Source: Cyanidiococcus yangmingshanensis
Lineage: Eukaryota > Rhodophyta > Bangiophyceae > Cyanidiales > Cyanidiaceae
DNA: 64,000 bases
Assembly: GCA_013995675.1 (NCBI GenBank)
Contig: VWRR01000003.1
Location: forward strand, 124,001-188,000
Direction of reading: 5' to 3'
Shown here: piece after piece, positions 20,182-31,019 of the stretch
Layout: every line of letters starts with the position of its first letter
How positions within the stretch are numbered: position 1 is the stretch's first letter
The notes under the pieces: generated by a model
The model's input: the letters and a program-made list of their open reading frames with translations, nothing else
What the model was told of the DNA's origin: nothing
Database searches by the model: none
Translations under genes and position numbers: made by a program

Positions 20182-21481
20182 TCAACGTTGAACCTTTGAT
20201 ATGCTTGTTTCTAGGTACCTGCGAACACGACCTGTTGTGCCATCCAGCAGATGCCTTGTCGAATGCCTGCGCTCCCGAAGAGACGCGCTCATAAAGCTCA
20301 GGTGGCGGCCCGAGCATCTGCCTGATGGGTAGGTGTCGGATACGACGCTTGTCCGTTCATCAAGACAAACATATTTTTTGGGCTGAAAATGGCAACCTTC
20401 CTGTGGCGAACGGTTCACCACGGCGTCTTTTCTTGGTTGTGCGGGCCTTTGTGCTTCATGGCCATGGTTCGCAAACGCTTCCTCAAAAATCGCCAATAGC
20501 TGCTGGCGATCAATGGAAAAGTGACGCAAGGGATCGAGGTAGAGCGCGTTGGCATAGCGATGCACGACATTTCCCTGGGATGATTCAAACGATGCTGTTT
20601 CCATCTGCTGACCAGCAGCCTGAGATGCCCAGTGCGGGGAGGTCGGCTGGTGACGAGTATCAACCCTCGGTGTTTCATCCGTACCGGGCAAGTCTGTGTC
20701 GGATACGGTCCTCAGAGCAATGCTTCCGGGGCTTGTCCCTGTTTGTTTCCGGACTTGTCGCAACCGCTTCGTCACGTTCCGTATCCAATGGAGAAATGGC
20801 CGAACCGCTTGAAATTTGGTAGGTGCAGGCCAGTCTGGTTGACGATCGTTTTCACTGGTCGCTCGTAGATGACGAGCGAGTGGCAGCACCGAGAACCAGC
20901 GTATCTCGGACACCTCCTTACGTACGAGCGGTTGAAAGCTGGCCGACTCTGGGACCCCTATCGCCATGAACAAGCGACATGGACGAGCGTGGACTTGAGC
21001 GTCAACGTACGTATCCGCTTGGATATAGTTTGAGACATCGAAACCAGTCTCTTCTGTGGCCTCGCGAATAGCGCACTGCAGGTGAGTCTCACCTTTGGCG
21101 ATTTTCCCTTTGGGAAAACTCCACTGCTGACGCTGCCAACTACGAATCAGTAACACCTTGTCCAGGTTCTCGTTCAGCATGGCCACACCTGCAGTCGGCA
21201 CTTCTCGCTTGTAGGCTTGAAAGTCAGCGAAGAGTCTCCCCAAGTGCTGGACATAGGGTCGGAGAAACTCGACCTGTTCAAACAACCGAGAAGCGAAGTC
21301 GGGTAGTGAAAGCGCTGGCAGCTTTGTGTTGTGGTCCCGATAAAAGTCCAGGTAAAACCAGTGTGCCTCCTCGATGGTGAAAAATAGTCGCTTCAAACGA
21401 CTCAAACTCTGATGCTGGCAAGTTGAGTAAAAAACGAGCTGCAAGATCAGTCAACACCGACGAAAGCGTCTCCTCCGCCAT
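20182..21481 (-). CDS. DCP2: mRNA-decapping enzyme DCP2 (frame break)
   Basis: Nudix hydrolase that removes the m7G cap of mRNA in the cytoplasm. From the ATG at 21481 the N-terminal helical domain reads SSVLTDLAARFLLNLP; after a frame change near 21391-21394 it continues RLFFTIEEAHWFYLDFYRD, LFADFQAYKREVPTAGVAML and WSFPKGKIAKGE followed by the Nudix box residues REATEETGFD (G-x5-E-x7-R-E-x2-E-E-x-G). Box B lies around the following strands. The C-terminal third is Ser/Arg-rich and disordered. The break is +1 and both sides match the family without loss. Confidence 0.9.
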
Positions 21482-21917
21482 GGTTGTGCGGCAGCAAAGT
21501 CTTCTTGTGGCTTGTGTACGTTCGTTCGAAGGATTATCCTCTGCATCCGTAGCCAGGTATTGCCTGAAGATGATGTTCGTGCCGAATGAAACCCAACTCT
21601 CCGAACGAATCTCTAACCGAGGCCAGCAACAATCACTGGAAAGCATATGCTCTAGCGCTCTACGACTGGCGACGCGTTGTGGTTGTCGCCACTGAACCAG
21701 TGCGTCCATACAAAGCTCGACCGCAGACTTTTCAGTGAAAAATCCCGTTCGCTCAGAAATGATAGAATAGATACGAACTGCAACATCACACTTCAAACAA
21801 GGAGCGTGCTTCGACGTTACCAATCAGCAGCCTGGAGCTTTCTTTTCGAGCTGGAGACGATACCACCAAGGTCTCGTTACCAGTCTGACTCGAATCCTGT
21901 TCAGTGCGTTAGAACGT

Positions 21918-24900
21918 TTACTCGCTTCCTGAAGCAGCGTCTGCTCTGCCGTCTGCACGAGCGTTCCTTGACTGGCACTTGTCGTCACTGTTGTTTCGAG
22001 TCTCGGCTTGGTGTACTGTTGCGGCTCCTTCGATGAGCGCGGTTTGGGTAGACGGTTGGCAGCGTGCTGTTCCCGCTGACGCAACTCGCTTCTCCGTGAA
22101 AACAGCAGTTGGGGGTTGTTCGTTCAGACACCAGCGTTTCAGCCAACTATCCATCTCAGCGAGCACATGTAGAACGCTTTCACGGGCCTGATAGGAATGG
22201 GACTCGAGCGGAAGCAATACCAGTCGAGCGATCTTTCCGTGTCCTTTCAGTGCTTGAAAGAAACGCTCACTCTGTAGCGGATACGTCCCCGGGTTGTCAT
22301 CGTCATCCCCGTGAATGAGCAGCAGAGGAGCTTCGATCTGATTCGCATAGAGATACGGTGAGAGTCGCACATAAATGTCTCGTGCTTGCCATAGGGTACG
22401 TTGTTCGTTCTGGAACCCGAACGGAGTCAGCGTGCGGTTGTAGGCTCCGCTACGGGCGATACCGCAGCAGAAAAGTCCAGGCGCATGACACAGTAGGTTT
22501 GCCGTCATGAAAGCACCGTAGCTGTGTCCACCAATGGCAATACGCTCTCGGTCCGCGTAGCCGTTGGAGACCAGAAAGTCTACTGCTGCTTTCGCCGAAG
22601 CCACCAGCTGCTCCACAAAGGTGTCATTTGCATCGTCTCCGTTTGGGCCAATGATTGGCATGGCAGGTCCCTCAAGAATACCAAAACCTTGGGTGAGCCA
22701 GTACAGAGGCGTGCGAGCCAGACGAATGAACCGATACGGTGAATCCCGTAGTTGACCAGCCGCATCAGCAGAGCGAAACTCGCGGGGATACGCCCAGACG
22801 AAGAACGGAAGCGGACCATCCCGTTCACGTTCATATCCCGGTGGCAAATATAGCGCAAGCACTGAGACGTACATCATCGGTTGAGCGGTTGTAACGGACA
22901 AGCTGGCGTTGCACCATAGCCAGTGCCGGTGCCGGATGAGGGAGCCAAGTCAATTGTTGGAGACGTCGCCACCTGGTCGAGCCTTTGTGATTCTCGCCAG
23001 CAACATTCGTTCCTAGTACGCGATCAAAATGGCTAGTCCATGCATCCATGGACGCGTCCAATGGCAACTCAACTGGATCAATCGTTTCCACGAGGAAGTA
23101 ATTCGTTGGTGAGTCGGGCGTCTCTCGGGAGATTACGATCTGTCGGGGAATCTCCTCTGTAGACGAGGACGAGGGCGACTCTAGGGCTGCAATGAAACTT
23201 TCATAATATGGAGGTGCCGATTGCCATAGTCGCCAGCGAGCTCGGGTATCCACATCCATGACATCGAGAAACGGTCGATCACCCTGGTCTGATGCACCGC
23301 GTCCAGCGAGAAGCACCTGTCGCTGTCGCGGACCTACCAGACGAAGAACACTCTTGCCGTAGGGTGTTCGCTTGCTCACTAGATCTCCGGGATCCCGATA
23401 AACATCCTCCCAGTTGACGATATCAAACAGAATTTCTAATTTGGATGGATGGTCTGTGGATACCGTCGAGCTTGTGTTCAGCAGCGATGCTGGACTGAAC
23501 GTATAGAGATGTAAAGAGCGCGTCTTGTACCAGCGCTCAGAGACGATGGCCAAATGGTCGTCTCCCCAGAGTATGCCAGCGAAACGTTTCTCCAGGCAGA
23601 TCAGCGGTCGCGGTCGGTCGTTTTCTCCAAACGGTGCGGATAGGCTGTAGACAATGTCCCGAACAGGCACGGCTTGTTCGGGATCACCCTGATCCTGGGT
23701 CTCGACCCAGACGAGCGTGGCCAACTGGTTATCGTCATTGCGCCAACCAAAAGACCGAGGTCCCAGCACTGTCGCATCGAAAGCCAGTGGTACGTACTCT
23801 TGGACAGGAACACGAGCCACTGCACGAACCAGGCTACCTCGTTGTAGACAATATATGTCGACAGCGCGGGGAAACCGTGACGCAGGTACAGTGGTACTGA
23901 AGGGTCGCTCGGTTCGTTCCACCAACAGATAGCGTCCATCCGGTGATGGAGACGCAGCGCGCACCAGAGCTGGTCCACCAATGCGTTTCATGGCAAGTGT
24001 ATTGGTGTCCATAAGGACAATTTGAGCGGTTGTATACAGTTCAAAAAGCTCCATGTCGTACTCATCGCGAAGTAGATCGGGATACGTTCGTGCTGGTGCA
24101 GCGCGAGTCTCCTCATGGACCTGAACAGTCGGCCCGATCGGCACTGGCGGGCGTTTTGCATTCTTCCATCGCTCTGCTTTGGGCGTGGCCGTTGCACAGT
24201 CCTGTTGTTCATCATAGACGACAAGTTTGAGCAGGAGTTGCTGACTGTTTCCACACCAGGCGTACGGGTCCGCCGCAATTGCACTGAGACGCAGCCTAGG
24301 TGGCAAAGTTGGGTCAGCATGATCACTGGCCAACACTGGCTCGAGTTCGTGGTCTCTTGCCAGGTCTATGCCGCTGCGCAATACACAGCGAGCAGTCCGA
24401 GTCTCGATGTTCGCTATCCAGAGATCCAGGCCTCGTTCACGGTCGAAGGTGCAGAACGCTACCTGCGTTCCATCAGGAGCCCATTTGATGTAACCGATAT
24501 CTAGTGGCTCAGGAGGTAGACCCTCCAACGCCCAAAGTGCCCCATTCTTTGAATCGAGTTCACGCAAACGAATGCTGCGAAAGAACTCGAGACGCGAAGG
24601 GGTATACGTCGCTGGGTAGAATCGATAGCCTGCCAGCCGCAGCTCTCTCAAGGCAAAGTTTTGAATCGGCGTCAGCGGCGGTCGATCTAGCACCAAAACA
24701 TAGGGTTGACGTTTGCTCGGTGACAGAAGCAGCACAGGTTCTATTGCAGCGTCCACGAGTGCCTGAATAGCTTCCGGAGGTTGCTGGTAGCGGACGGTGC
24801 CGTTCGCACCTCTCGTCGACTTGTCTGAGTTCGCCTCCAAAGACGCAGTAATGGGTCGTGCAAGTCGCGAGACAGCGCTAGCGTTCTGCCAACGCCAGTG

Positions 24901-25026
24901 CGTTGATCTTCTCGCAGGCGATGAAGCAACACGACGAGACCAGCGGGACGACCAGCGCCAAGCTGTTGGCACTGGGCACAACCACGCCATCGGTGACTTG
25001 GCCACAGTCACCACTAGTCCGGCCAT
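21918..25026 (-). CDS. chloroplast glutamyl endopeptidase (CGEP), peptidase family S9D (frame break)
   Basis: Serine peptidase of the prolyl-oligopeptidase family, in plants located in the chloroplast stroma. The N-terminal ~80 residues look like a transit peptide. The propeller begins YQQPPEAIQALVDA and contains LELRLAGYRF-like and DIGYIKWAPDGTQVAFCTF segments typical of CGEP. The catalytic domain has LYLPPGYE, then GGHSYGAFMTANLL (nucleophile Ser), HGDDDDNPGT (Asp) and ESHSYQARES (His). A +1 change near 22854-22857, right before LYLPPGYE, separates the two parts. Total length about 1030 residues, including a Gln/Ala-rich C-terminal tail. No other break seen. Confidence 0.92.
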
Positions 25027-25782
25027 TTTTTATGATCCTTTTTCGGTAACTTTTTAGGTATTCTTTGTCGAGCGCGTTGCACGAGCAACGAAAGCCACGG
25101 AGAATAAACAACGGCCACTTTGTGCAATGCTGCAGGCGACTACTCGTTGGGGCGCCTTGAGCGCTGGGCAATACGACAGAGCGTCTGGATGGAACAGAGG
25201 CTATGGAACGATCAGGACCAAGTGCGTAGTGATCAACGTGGTTGAGACCAGCCTAACAGAATCGGTATCTGAGCTGAAACGCAGGAGGACGATCGCTACT
25301 TGTAAGCACACCCCAGGGGTCTGCAGAGAGCGCCTCCACGGTCTCTCGTATGCGTCCCGAACGCAGCGATGGGCTTGAAAGTCGCCAAACCGCTCATTAG
25401 TCAAAGGCGAGATCTATTTTAGATCGGAAGTAGCTTTCAATACCAATAGGAGAGCGCACCGACTGGAGTGAGGAGACGTCGATGGACGTCACTGCCACTC
25501 GTTGTCTGCCGAGGTTTCAGTTCCCTGCAGACCACTGATTCAGGAACAATGACCGATCAGCAACCGTTTTTAACGTTCCATCTTGCCAAGCTGATCAACC
25601 AATTTTTCCTAGAGCACATGAACGAAAAAATTCGATAGAGACAGTGTCGTTCCCGATAGAAGTGTTTTCGAAACGGTGCCGCTCAACGCAGCGCTCGGCA
25701 CCGACGTGTTCGCCTTCATCGCAGTGAACCTTTTCCAGGAAACCTGTTATAGACGAGAGGTTCTTTCTGCGAGTGTTCCTCT
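25027..25782. other. divergent spacer, no gene recognised
   Basis: About 750 bp between the CGEP start and the ARP4-like start, presumably with both promoters. No clear TATA box or repeat seen. Confidence 0.4.
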
Positions 25783-26724
25783 ATGGATGCTGTGGACGAT
25801 GTGTCTGCAGTAATCATCGAGACTACAGCGGACAGGGTACGCATCGGCTACGCTGGGGAGTCTGCTCCGATGTACACGGCATCGCTGCTCGGGGGTGCGG
25901 TTGCTGGTGCCAATAGTGTGGACGCCGTTGAGCGCGCTTGGCAGCAGGGAATAGCAACGATGTTTTCAACAAAAGATCAGTCATCGGCTGCGGAGTTGTC
26001 GCAGGAAGCGAACGCTGGTATACCGTTGGCGAACGGAGCCACGTTGGCGGAACGGACGCCGTTGCTCTTAGTAGAGCCGGCTCGTCCCTGGAATGCGAGT
26101 ACCCGTCAAAAGTTGGTCAGCTTTGCGTTCCAAACGCTACGCGTGCCGGCAGTGTACGTGCTACGATCAGCGGTGGCGACCACGTTTGCCTGGGCGCGAA
26201 CAACGGCGCTGGTGTTGCACCTCGACGTTGACGGTGCGGTTGCAGCACCGGTTGTTGACGGTTATCTGCTGCTTCGTTGCATGCGGCAAGACCCGCTACT
26301 TGGCCTCCATTGGCCTGACCGGAACACGCTGAACGATGAGGAGATGAAAAAGCCTCTGAAGCAAGTTGAGGCGATCCTCTTTCCCTGTCTAACTCGTCTG
26401 GTATTCGACGCAATCATGGCTGTTGACGTCGATATGCGTCGAGAGCTCTTCTACAATGTCCTCGTAACTGGCGATGCTCTCTGCTATCTTGAAGAGAGTG
26501 CCTTGGTGATGCGTCTCCACGAATCGTTGGCGGAGGTCTGTCCGCACGTCTTTCGAAGTCGTGTTGTGAATACATCAAGCGAGAAGCTCGTGCATCCAGG
26601 TGTATCGGCTGCTTGGATTGGAGCGAGCCTCTGTGGCACGCTCGGAGTCTTTCATCAGCTGTGGATATCGCGAGCGGAATGGGAAGCATCACCAACAAGC
26701 ATTCTGGAGAAGCGATGTCCTTGA
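25783..26724 (+). CDS. actin-related protein, ARP4-like
   Basis: A 313-aa actin-fold protein. It opens VSAVIIETTADRVRIGYAGE (the first phosphate-binding loop region, diverged), has VYVLRSAVATTFAWARTTAL and LVLHLDVDGAVAAPVVDGYL (the second loop region), and ends HPGVSAAWIGASLCGTLGVF plus LEKRCP, the C-terminal pattern of ARP4/BAF53 (S-A-W-I-G-G-S-x-L-x-S-L-G-T-F). ARP4 sits in the SWR1/INO80 chromatin remodellers and the NuA4 acetyltransferase. At 313 aa it is about 100 residues shorter than typical ARP4, and the nucleotide-binding loops are degenerate. Assignment to ARP4 rather than another nuclear ARP rests mainly on the C-terminus. Confidence 0.75.
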   Translation: MDAVDDVSAVIIETTADRVRIGYAGESAPMYTASLLGGAVAGANSVDAVERAWQQGIATMFSTKDQSSAAELSQEANAGIPLANGATLAERTPLLLVEPARPWNASTRQKLVSFAFQTLRVPAVYVLRSAVATTFAWARTTALVLHLDVDGAVAAPVVDGYLLLRCMRQDPLLGLHWPDRNTLNDEEMKKPLKQVEAILFPCLTRLVFDAIMAVDVDMRRELFYNVLVTGDALCYLEESALVMRLHESLAEVCPHVFRSRVVNTSSEKLVHPGVSAAWIGASLCGTLGVFHQLWISRAEWEASPTSILEKRCP

Positions 26725-26762
26725 GAACGCCCCGAAACGGTGTCCTTTGGCCTTTCTGGTTC

Positions 26763-27281
26763 ATGGACACTTTGTGGCCGAGGAAAGTTTGGCCGTTGTA
26801 CCGTTGTCGCACGCGATGTGTGCGGCTTCTGCAGAGCTATGGTGTACCGACGAAACTCGGATCAAGATTGGGCATTCTCCATCACTCTGTAAAAGCATTG
26901 CCAGGAAGATTTTATTCCAGAGAATCGCTTTCGAAGGGTTTCGATCTCGGTTGGGCTCCGCTTTCCGAAGCTTCTTGTGCGCTTGCCTGGCTATACTCAG
27001 CAACCGCTCTTGAATCTGCTTTGGCCGATGCATTCGGGATACCTTACGACAAGGAAAGGTGCCTGGAGCACTTGCTGGTGTCGCTGCTCGAGTGCCAACG
27101 GTGCGTACCCGCACCCAGATCGATCACGCTTTCCGGATGCATCATTCAGAGGGTGCTTGTTGAAGAAACCATATCGATGCCTTGAATGCATGAATAGGAG
27201 CAGCATACAACGAGGGCATTGTGTTGCTTGCGAGAAACCAGAACAAACGTTCTGTTCAGTGACATCAGCTGCTCTGGAGTG
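26763..27281 (+). CDS. uncharacterised protein with C-terminal Cys pairs (frame break)
   Basis: Not recognised. A frame from the ATG at 26763 contains RLLQSYGVPTKLGSRLGILH and a Leu/Ala-rich helical stretch CALAWLYSATALESALADAF; a +1 change near 27155-27165 leads into YRCLECMNRSSIQRGHCVAC, i.e. C-x2-C-x11-C-x2-C, a likely zinc site, ending at 27281. It begins 39 bp after the ARP4-like stop. The protein would be about 170 aa. Confidence 0.35.
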
Positions 27282-28193
27282 AATGCGCACAGCCGCTAGA
27301 ACCTTTCGGCAGACTATCGCTTCGTTGGGAAAGGGGGTCGCTCGAAAAGCTCGGGAGAACAAGCTGTTCTTCTTCTGATGGCTCGCGATCTTTTGGAAAG
27401 GTACGAACATCCTCGTGAGCTACTTGATCAAGCAAGTGATTTCATGACGACAGGGACACGCATCTCCTGGACTGCAGTTGAAAATGCTTCGTATTTTGCC
27501 CAGCCAGCTTGGTATGAACCAAGTATTGCGTATTCAATCATGCGTCTACGTTTTTTGCGTTTGTGCGCTGTTTGGCGACCCAGCAGGTCACTATTTGGCG
27601 GCATCTTTGATCCTGTCGAGAGGTTCGTTGACATCAACGTACTCGCTTGCGCGCTGGTGGGTGCTCCTGCATGATGAACGCTCGTTATGTGCGCGCGGAC
27701 AAGCATAGAGACGCAATGTTTAGCGAACACTCGACGCTCCGATAGAACGTCCTCAGGTACAGTGCAAATGAGTGATATCCCTGCAGAGGCCGAACGAGAT
27801 TGTCTGCCGCATCTCCATGAACATTCCGACTGTTCATCCAGACAGCTGCTTACGTGACGAATCACTCGACTCGATGAAAAGCAAGATCACTTTATAAACA
27901 CTTTCGTCCGATGGTGCATCGACTGGCTAGCATGTCCGATCGATGACTCGTCCACTGCTCTATGATCAAAGACGAATTCAACCACTATGTCGCTAGATCA
28001 GCATCGCAAACGAAGAAAGAAACAAATGTCGTGTCAGCGCTTGCCCCAAACTTGTCCTCCCGCCGACGTCACCGTATGGCATGGGTGAGCAAAGCACCTT
28101 CCTGCATAATCTTTCGCAATATAGCCCTGGTTGGTGGGCAAGAGCCGCCTGTGCGAGGTCCATCGTGCATCCAATGCACGCCGAACTCGACAC
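27282..28193. other. mostly non-coding; possible small ORF
   Basis: A plus-strand frame from 27378 to 27674 (MARDLLERYEHPRELLDQAS at its start) has coding-like composition but no recognised family. The rest, 27675-28193, shows nothing I can support. Confidence 0.25.
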
Positions 28194-29135
28194 CTACAAC
28201 TGATCGAGGAGCTGGCCTACCTGCTCCCAGTTGTGAACCACCGTAACATCATCCGAATTCATAGAAGAGGATTTGCTCCATCCGTACTGACCTTGAAAAT
28301 CGAAAAGGACACCAAAAAGCCCAGTTTGTTGGCAGTCTTGAAGGTTGTGCGGTAAGTCATCGATCAACATCATTGCCCCGCAGGCGCGACAGATATCCGC
28401 TTTGCGTCTTCTTCGCCCTTGACCTCCAAACGGCTGGCTCTTCTGGAGACCAGCTCCACTCGTACCCGTATGAGAATGGTTCAGTGTCCACTGATTGCCG
28501 AAATAGACTTGTTCGAAGATACCTCCAAAGTTCCTGTCCAGCCAGGCCCGGGTCTCGCGCTCGATCACCAACTGTCGAGAGGTTACGACCACGAAGCGAA
28601 ACCGATCTAGTCGAGACTGCAGTACCTGCTTTGCACCAGGAACTGGAACAAGCTCCTGAAACGCTGGCGTTCGGAAAAACTCGTGCACTTTGTGGATCGC
28701 CTCGCTGTCAGTGCCACCCCAGACCTCAGCGAAACGATAGCTCTGAAAGTCTGCCGTTGTGAGCTTCGTCCCGTACCGTTCGTTATGAAAGTCACACAAA
28801 GCTGGTACGAAGAAAGCAAGCACCTCATCTACGTCAACCGCTATACATAGACGTTTGGGATGGAGCGGTCGCAACCACGTCCGCAGAGTTCGCTGCCGCC
28901 AGTGGACTCGAGGCGGCCTCGTGCCGACTGAAGCATCGTTTATCGTCCTTTCATTCGTTTCTCTGCGGGGATCATTGTTCTTAAAGTCCTGATCACAACG
29001 ATCTAGATCAACGTGCTCTGCTTGACCCAAGTTCATTGGTTGAGACCGCTCGCCGAAAGAGCCGACTGCAGTTCGAAAGTCCCTTGAGACGTCGCGTACG
29101 GTGGTGGCGGTGGCTTGGGCCCCCGAAGCGAACAT
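28194..29135 (-). CDS. HAD-superfamily phosphatase, 5'-nucleotidase-like
   Basis: A 313-aa protein. Motif I is CIAVDVDEVLAFFVPALCDF (D-x-D, followed by a cap-type helix with FHNERYG), motif II is FVVVTSRQ, and motif III/IV lies around LIDDLPHNLQDC. This order and the D-E-V-L start match the small group of HAD proteins related to NT5C-type deoxyribonucleotidases found across algae and plants. The N-terminal 90 residues are an unstructured extension. The reaction is probably dephosphorylation of a small phosphoester; the substrate is unknown. Divergent to the ChaC-type gene with a 105-bp spacer. Confidence 0.75.
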   Translation of the reverse strand: MFASGAQATATTVRDVSRDFRTAVGSFGERSQPMNLGQAEHVDLDRCDQDFKNNDPRRETNERTINDASVGTRPPRVHWRQRTLRTWLRPLHPKRLCIAVDVDEVLAFFVPALCDFHNERYGTKLTTADFQSYRFAEVWGGTDSEAIHKVHEFFRTPAFQELVPVPGAKQVLQSRLDRFRFVVVTSRQLVIERETRAWLDRNFGGIFEQVYFGNQWTLNHSHTGTSGAGLQKSQPFGGQGRRRRKADICRACGAMMLIDDLPHNLQDCQQTGLFGVLFDFQGQYGWSKSSSMNSDDVTVVHNWEQVGQLLDQL

Positions 29136-29240
29136 ACGACCTGGTTTCTAACGCGTGTTCGGTACCGGTAAAGGACCTTGCCTGTACCCGCACCTCAACG
29201 AGTCAGCAGCAAAGGTTGCACTCGTTGAGCAGCAGCCTCA

Positions 29241-29909
29241 ATGATTGATATTGACGATCGAGAACCGTCTCGTGACTTTTGGATTTTTGGCTTTGGAAGC
29301 CTAGTGTGGCGACCAGAACTCGCGTTTCAAGAGCGAATAGATGCATACGTTTGTGGTTGGCAGAGACGATTTTGGCAGCGCTCGAGCGATCATCGAGGTA
29401 CAGAGACGTTTCCGGGACGCGTTGTTACACTGGTACCGGCAACGTCTGGGACAGCGCGCTGTTATGGTCGAGCGTACCGCATCGCCGGTGAGCAGTTGGC
29501 GAGCGCGTTGACCTACTTGGACGAGCGCGAGAAACAGGGCTATTCGCGGCTCCATTTGCCGATCCATGATGCACATAGTGATCAGCTGGTCACGAACCAG
29601 GCACTGGTTTATATCGCTCGAGAGGATAACGAGCACTTTGTGCATGCTCCAGAAGAGCGTTCCATTCCTGTACTGTGTCGGGTCATTGCGAGCGCACGTG
29701 GCCCATCTGGTGACAATGCAACGTACCTCTTTCGACTGCATGAGGCACTTTCCGAAATGGGTGCTCATGATGAACACATTGATGCGTTGGTAACGGGTGT
29801 GCGAGCAGAGCTCGCGTCAACGGCGAATACTTGCAACGAGCACAAGTTACAACGTGCAACGAGCGCGGCTGACCGGATTGCAGCGCTAGCAGGAGACCCC
29901 AATCGCTGA
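29241..29909 (+). CDS. gamma-glutamylcyclotransferase, ChaC-like
   Basis: Cleaves the gamma-glutamyl bond of glutathione to give 5-oxoproline and Cys-Gly. A 222-aa protein from the ATG at 29241: FWIFGFGSLVWRPELAF (the Y/F-G-S-L substrate loop and W-x-P), CGWQRRFWQRSSDHRGTETF (typical R-x-F-W-Q-x-S-x-D-H-R-G), GRVVTLVPA, and LDEREKQGYSR, whose first Glu is the catalytic acid-base. Length and order are normal for ChaC1/ChaC2. Intact frame. Confidence 0.93.
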   Translation: MIDIDDREPSRDFWIFGFGSLVWRPELAFQERIDAYVCGWQRRFWQRSSDHRGTETFPGRVVTLVPATSGTARCYGRAYRIAGEQLASALTYLDEREKQGYSRLHLPIHDAHSDQLVTNQALVYIAREDNEHFVHAPEERSIPVLCRVIASARGPSGDNATYLFRLHEALSEMGAHDEHIDALVTGVRAELASTANTCNEHKLQRATSAADRIAALAGDPNR

Positions 29910-30173
29910 GTGGATCAGTCTTCTTTTTGAGTTTTCGTTTCTTAACGGATGAGAATAAAAGAATCCTGATCGGTGCCGGAACCGTGATGCAACAACACCG
30001 CATGGAAAGGCATCGCTCGCTTTCAGCGCGTATCGTTATGTGTTCGGTTTGCGTCCTCGACGCGGTGATTCGTGCAAGACGAAGGTAACGAGGTATCAAT
30101 GTAGCCTTTCGATGCTGGTGCTCTGAATGTTGGGGCGCTTGACTGAACCGCGATGCAGGATAACAACGTTTGA

Positions 30174-30876
30174 CGGCAGTCCTCATTCACGAGGCGACAA
30201 TCAAAGAGCGGCATTGTCACTTGCTTGTCCCATACACGCTTCGAAGAATCTAGAAAAAAGGCACCAACATTGGAGAGCAGGCGGGTCGTTGCATCCATCG
30301 GAAAAGATGGAGGGCTCCAAGTCCCATCGCAGCGAGTTCGGGCACTCGAGCACTCTTTCGAGCGCGCAACATCATTGTTCGCATGTGTGGACGAGCTCTA
30401 TAGGCGACGAATTACACGAGAACTTTCATGCGGATACACTCCATCAATGAGGCAGGGTGGTGCACGAGCTCACGTATCCGCTATACGCAAGCAAAACGCT
30501 TCTCCAAGAGCTCGTTCCGGAGCTCGTTGCGGCACAAACGCTTTTGATAACGCTCGACGAGTCCTGTGCCGATCATCCGACCATGCACAATACCAAGCGA
30601 GACGCGAATGGCACTGCTGAAACCATTCGAGTACATAAGCTGAGTGCCATTCCTTGTGGATCGGCATCCAGGTTCTTAGGTCCAACGTACTTGAGACGCT
30701 CTTTGAAAAGCGGTGCGTGTTCCGCATGTCTCTCCTGGATTGGTCGGAGCGGTGATGAATTTGTGTTCTTCAGGTTACTGCCTCGGAAAATGTTCTTCCC
30801 TGCGTTTCTGGGAAGCGCTCGTTTCGAGCCTCACCCGATAGATGTTCAAGGCCTGATCCTGGTCATGCAGTTATGA
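30174..30876 (+). CDS. uncharacterised protein (frame break)
   Basis: Not recognised. An open frame without ATG from 30174 contains QRVRALEHSFERATSLFACV; a +1 change near 30453-30459 leads into VHELTYPLYASKTLLQELVP and, further on, SLKSGACSACLSWIGRSGDE, ending at 30876 after about 230 residues in all. The lack of an ATG suggests another frame change or an upstream exon near 30127. Composition is coding-like on both sides of the shift. Confidence 0.35.
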
Positions 30877-31019
30877 ATGAATGCAAATCAGGGTAGCTCA
30901 TGAGTGAGACAAACGCTGGATTCAGCAAGTGCCAAACGCTTTCTCTGTCTCGAGCCGAGGCAGCCTCAGAATGCCTCGTTGACCCTATTCGCCCAGTCTT
31001 CGTCGTTGTCTCGCGCTTT

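Noticed and set aside
19811-20317. A 168-codon minus-strand frame after DCP2
   Set aside because: Low-complexity Ser runs, overlaps the DCP2 3' end, no recognisable domain.
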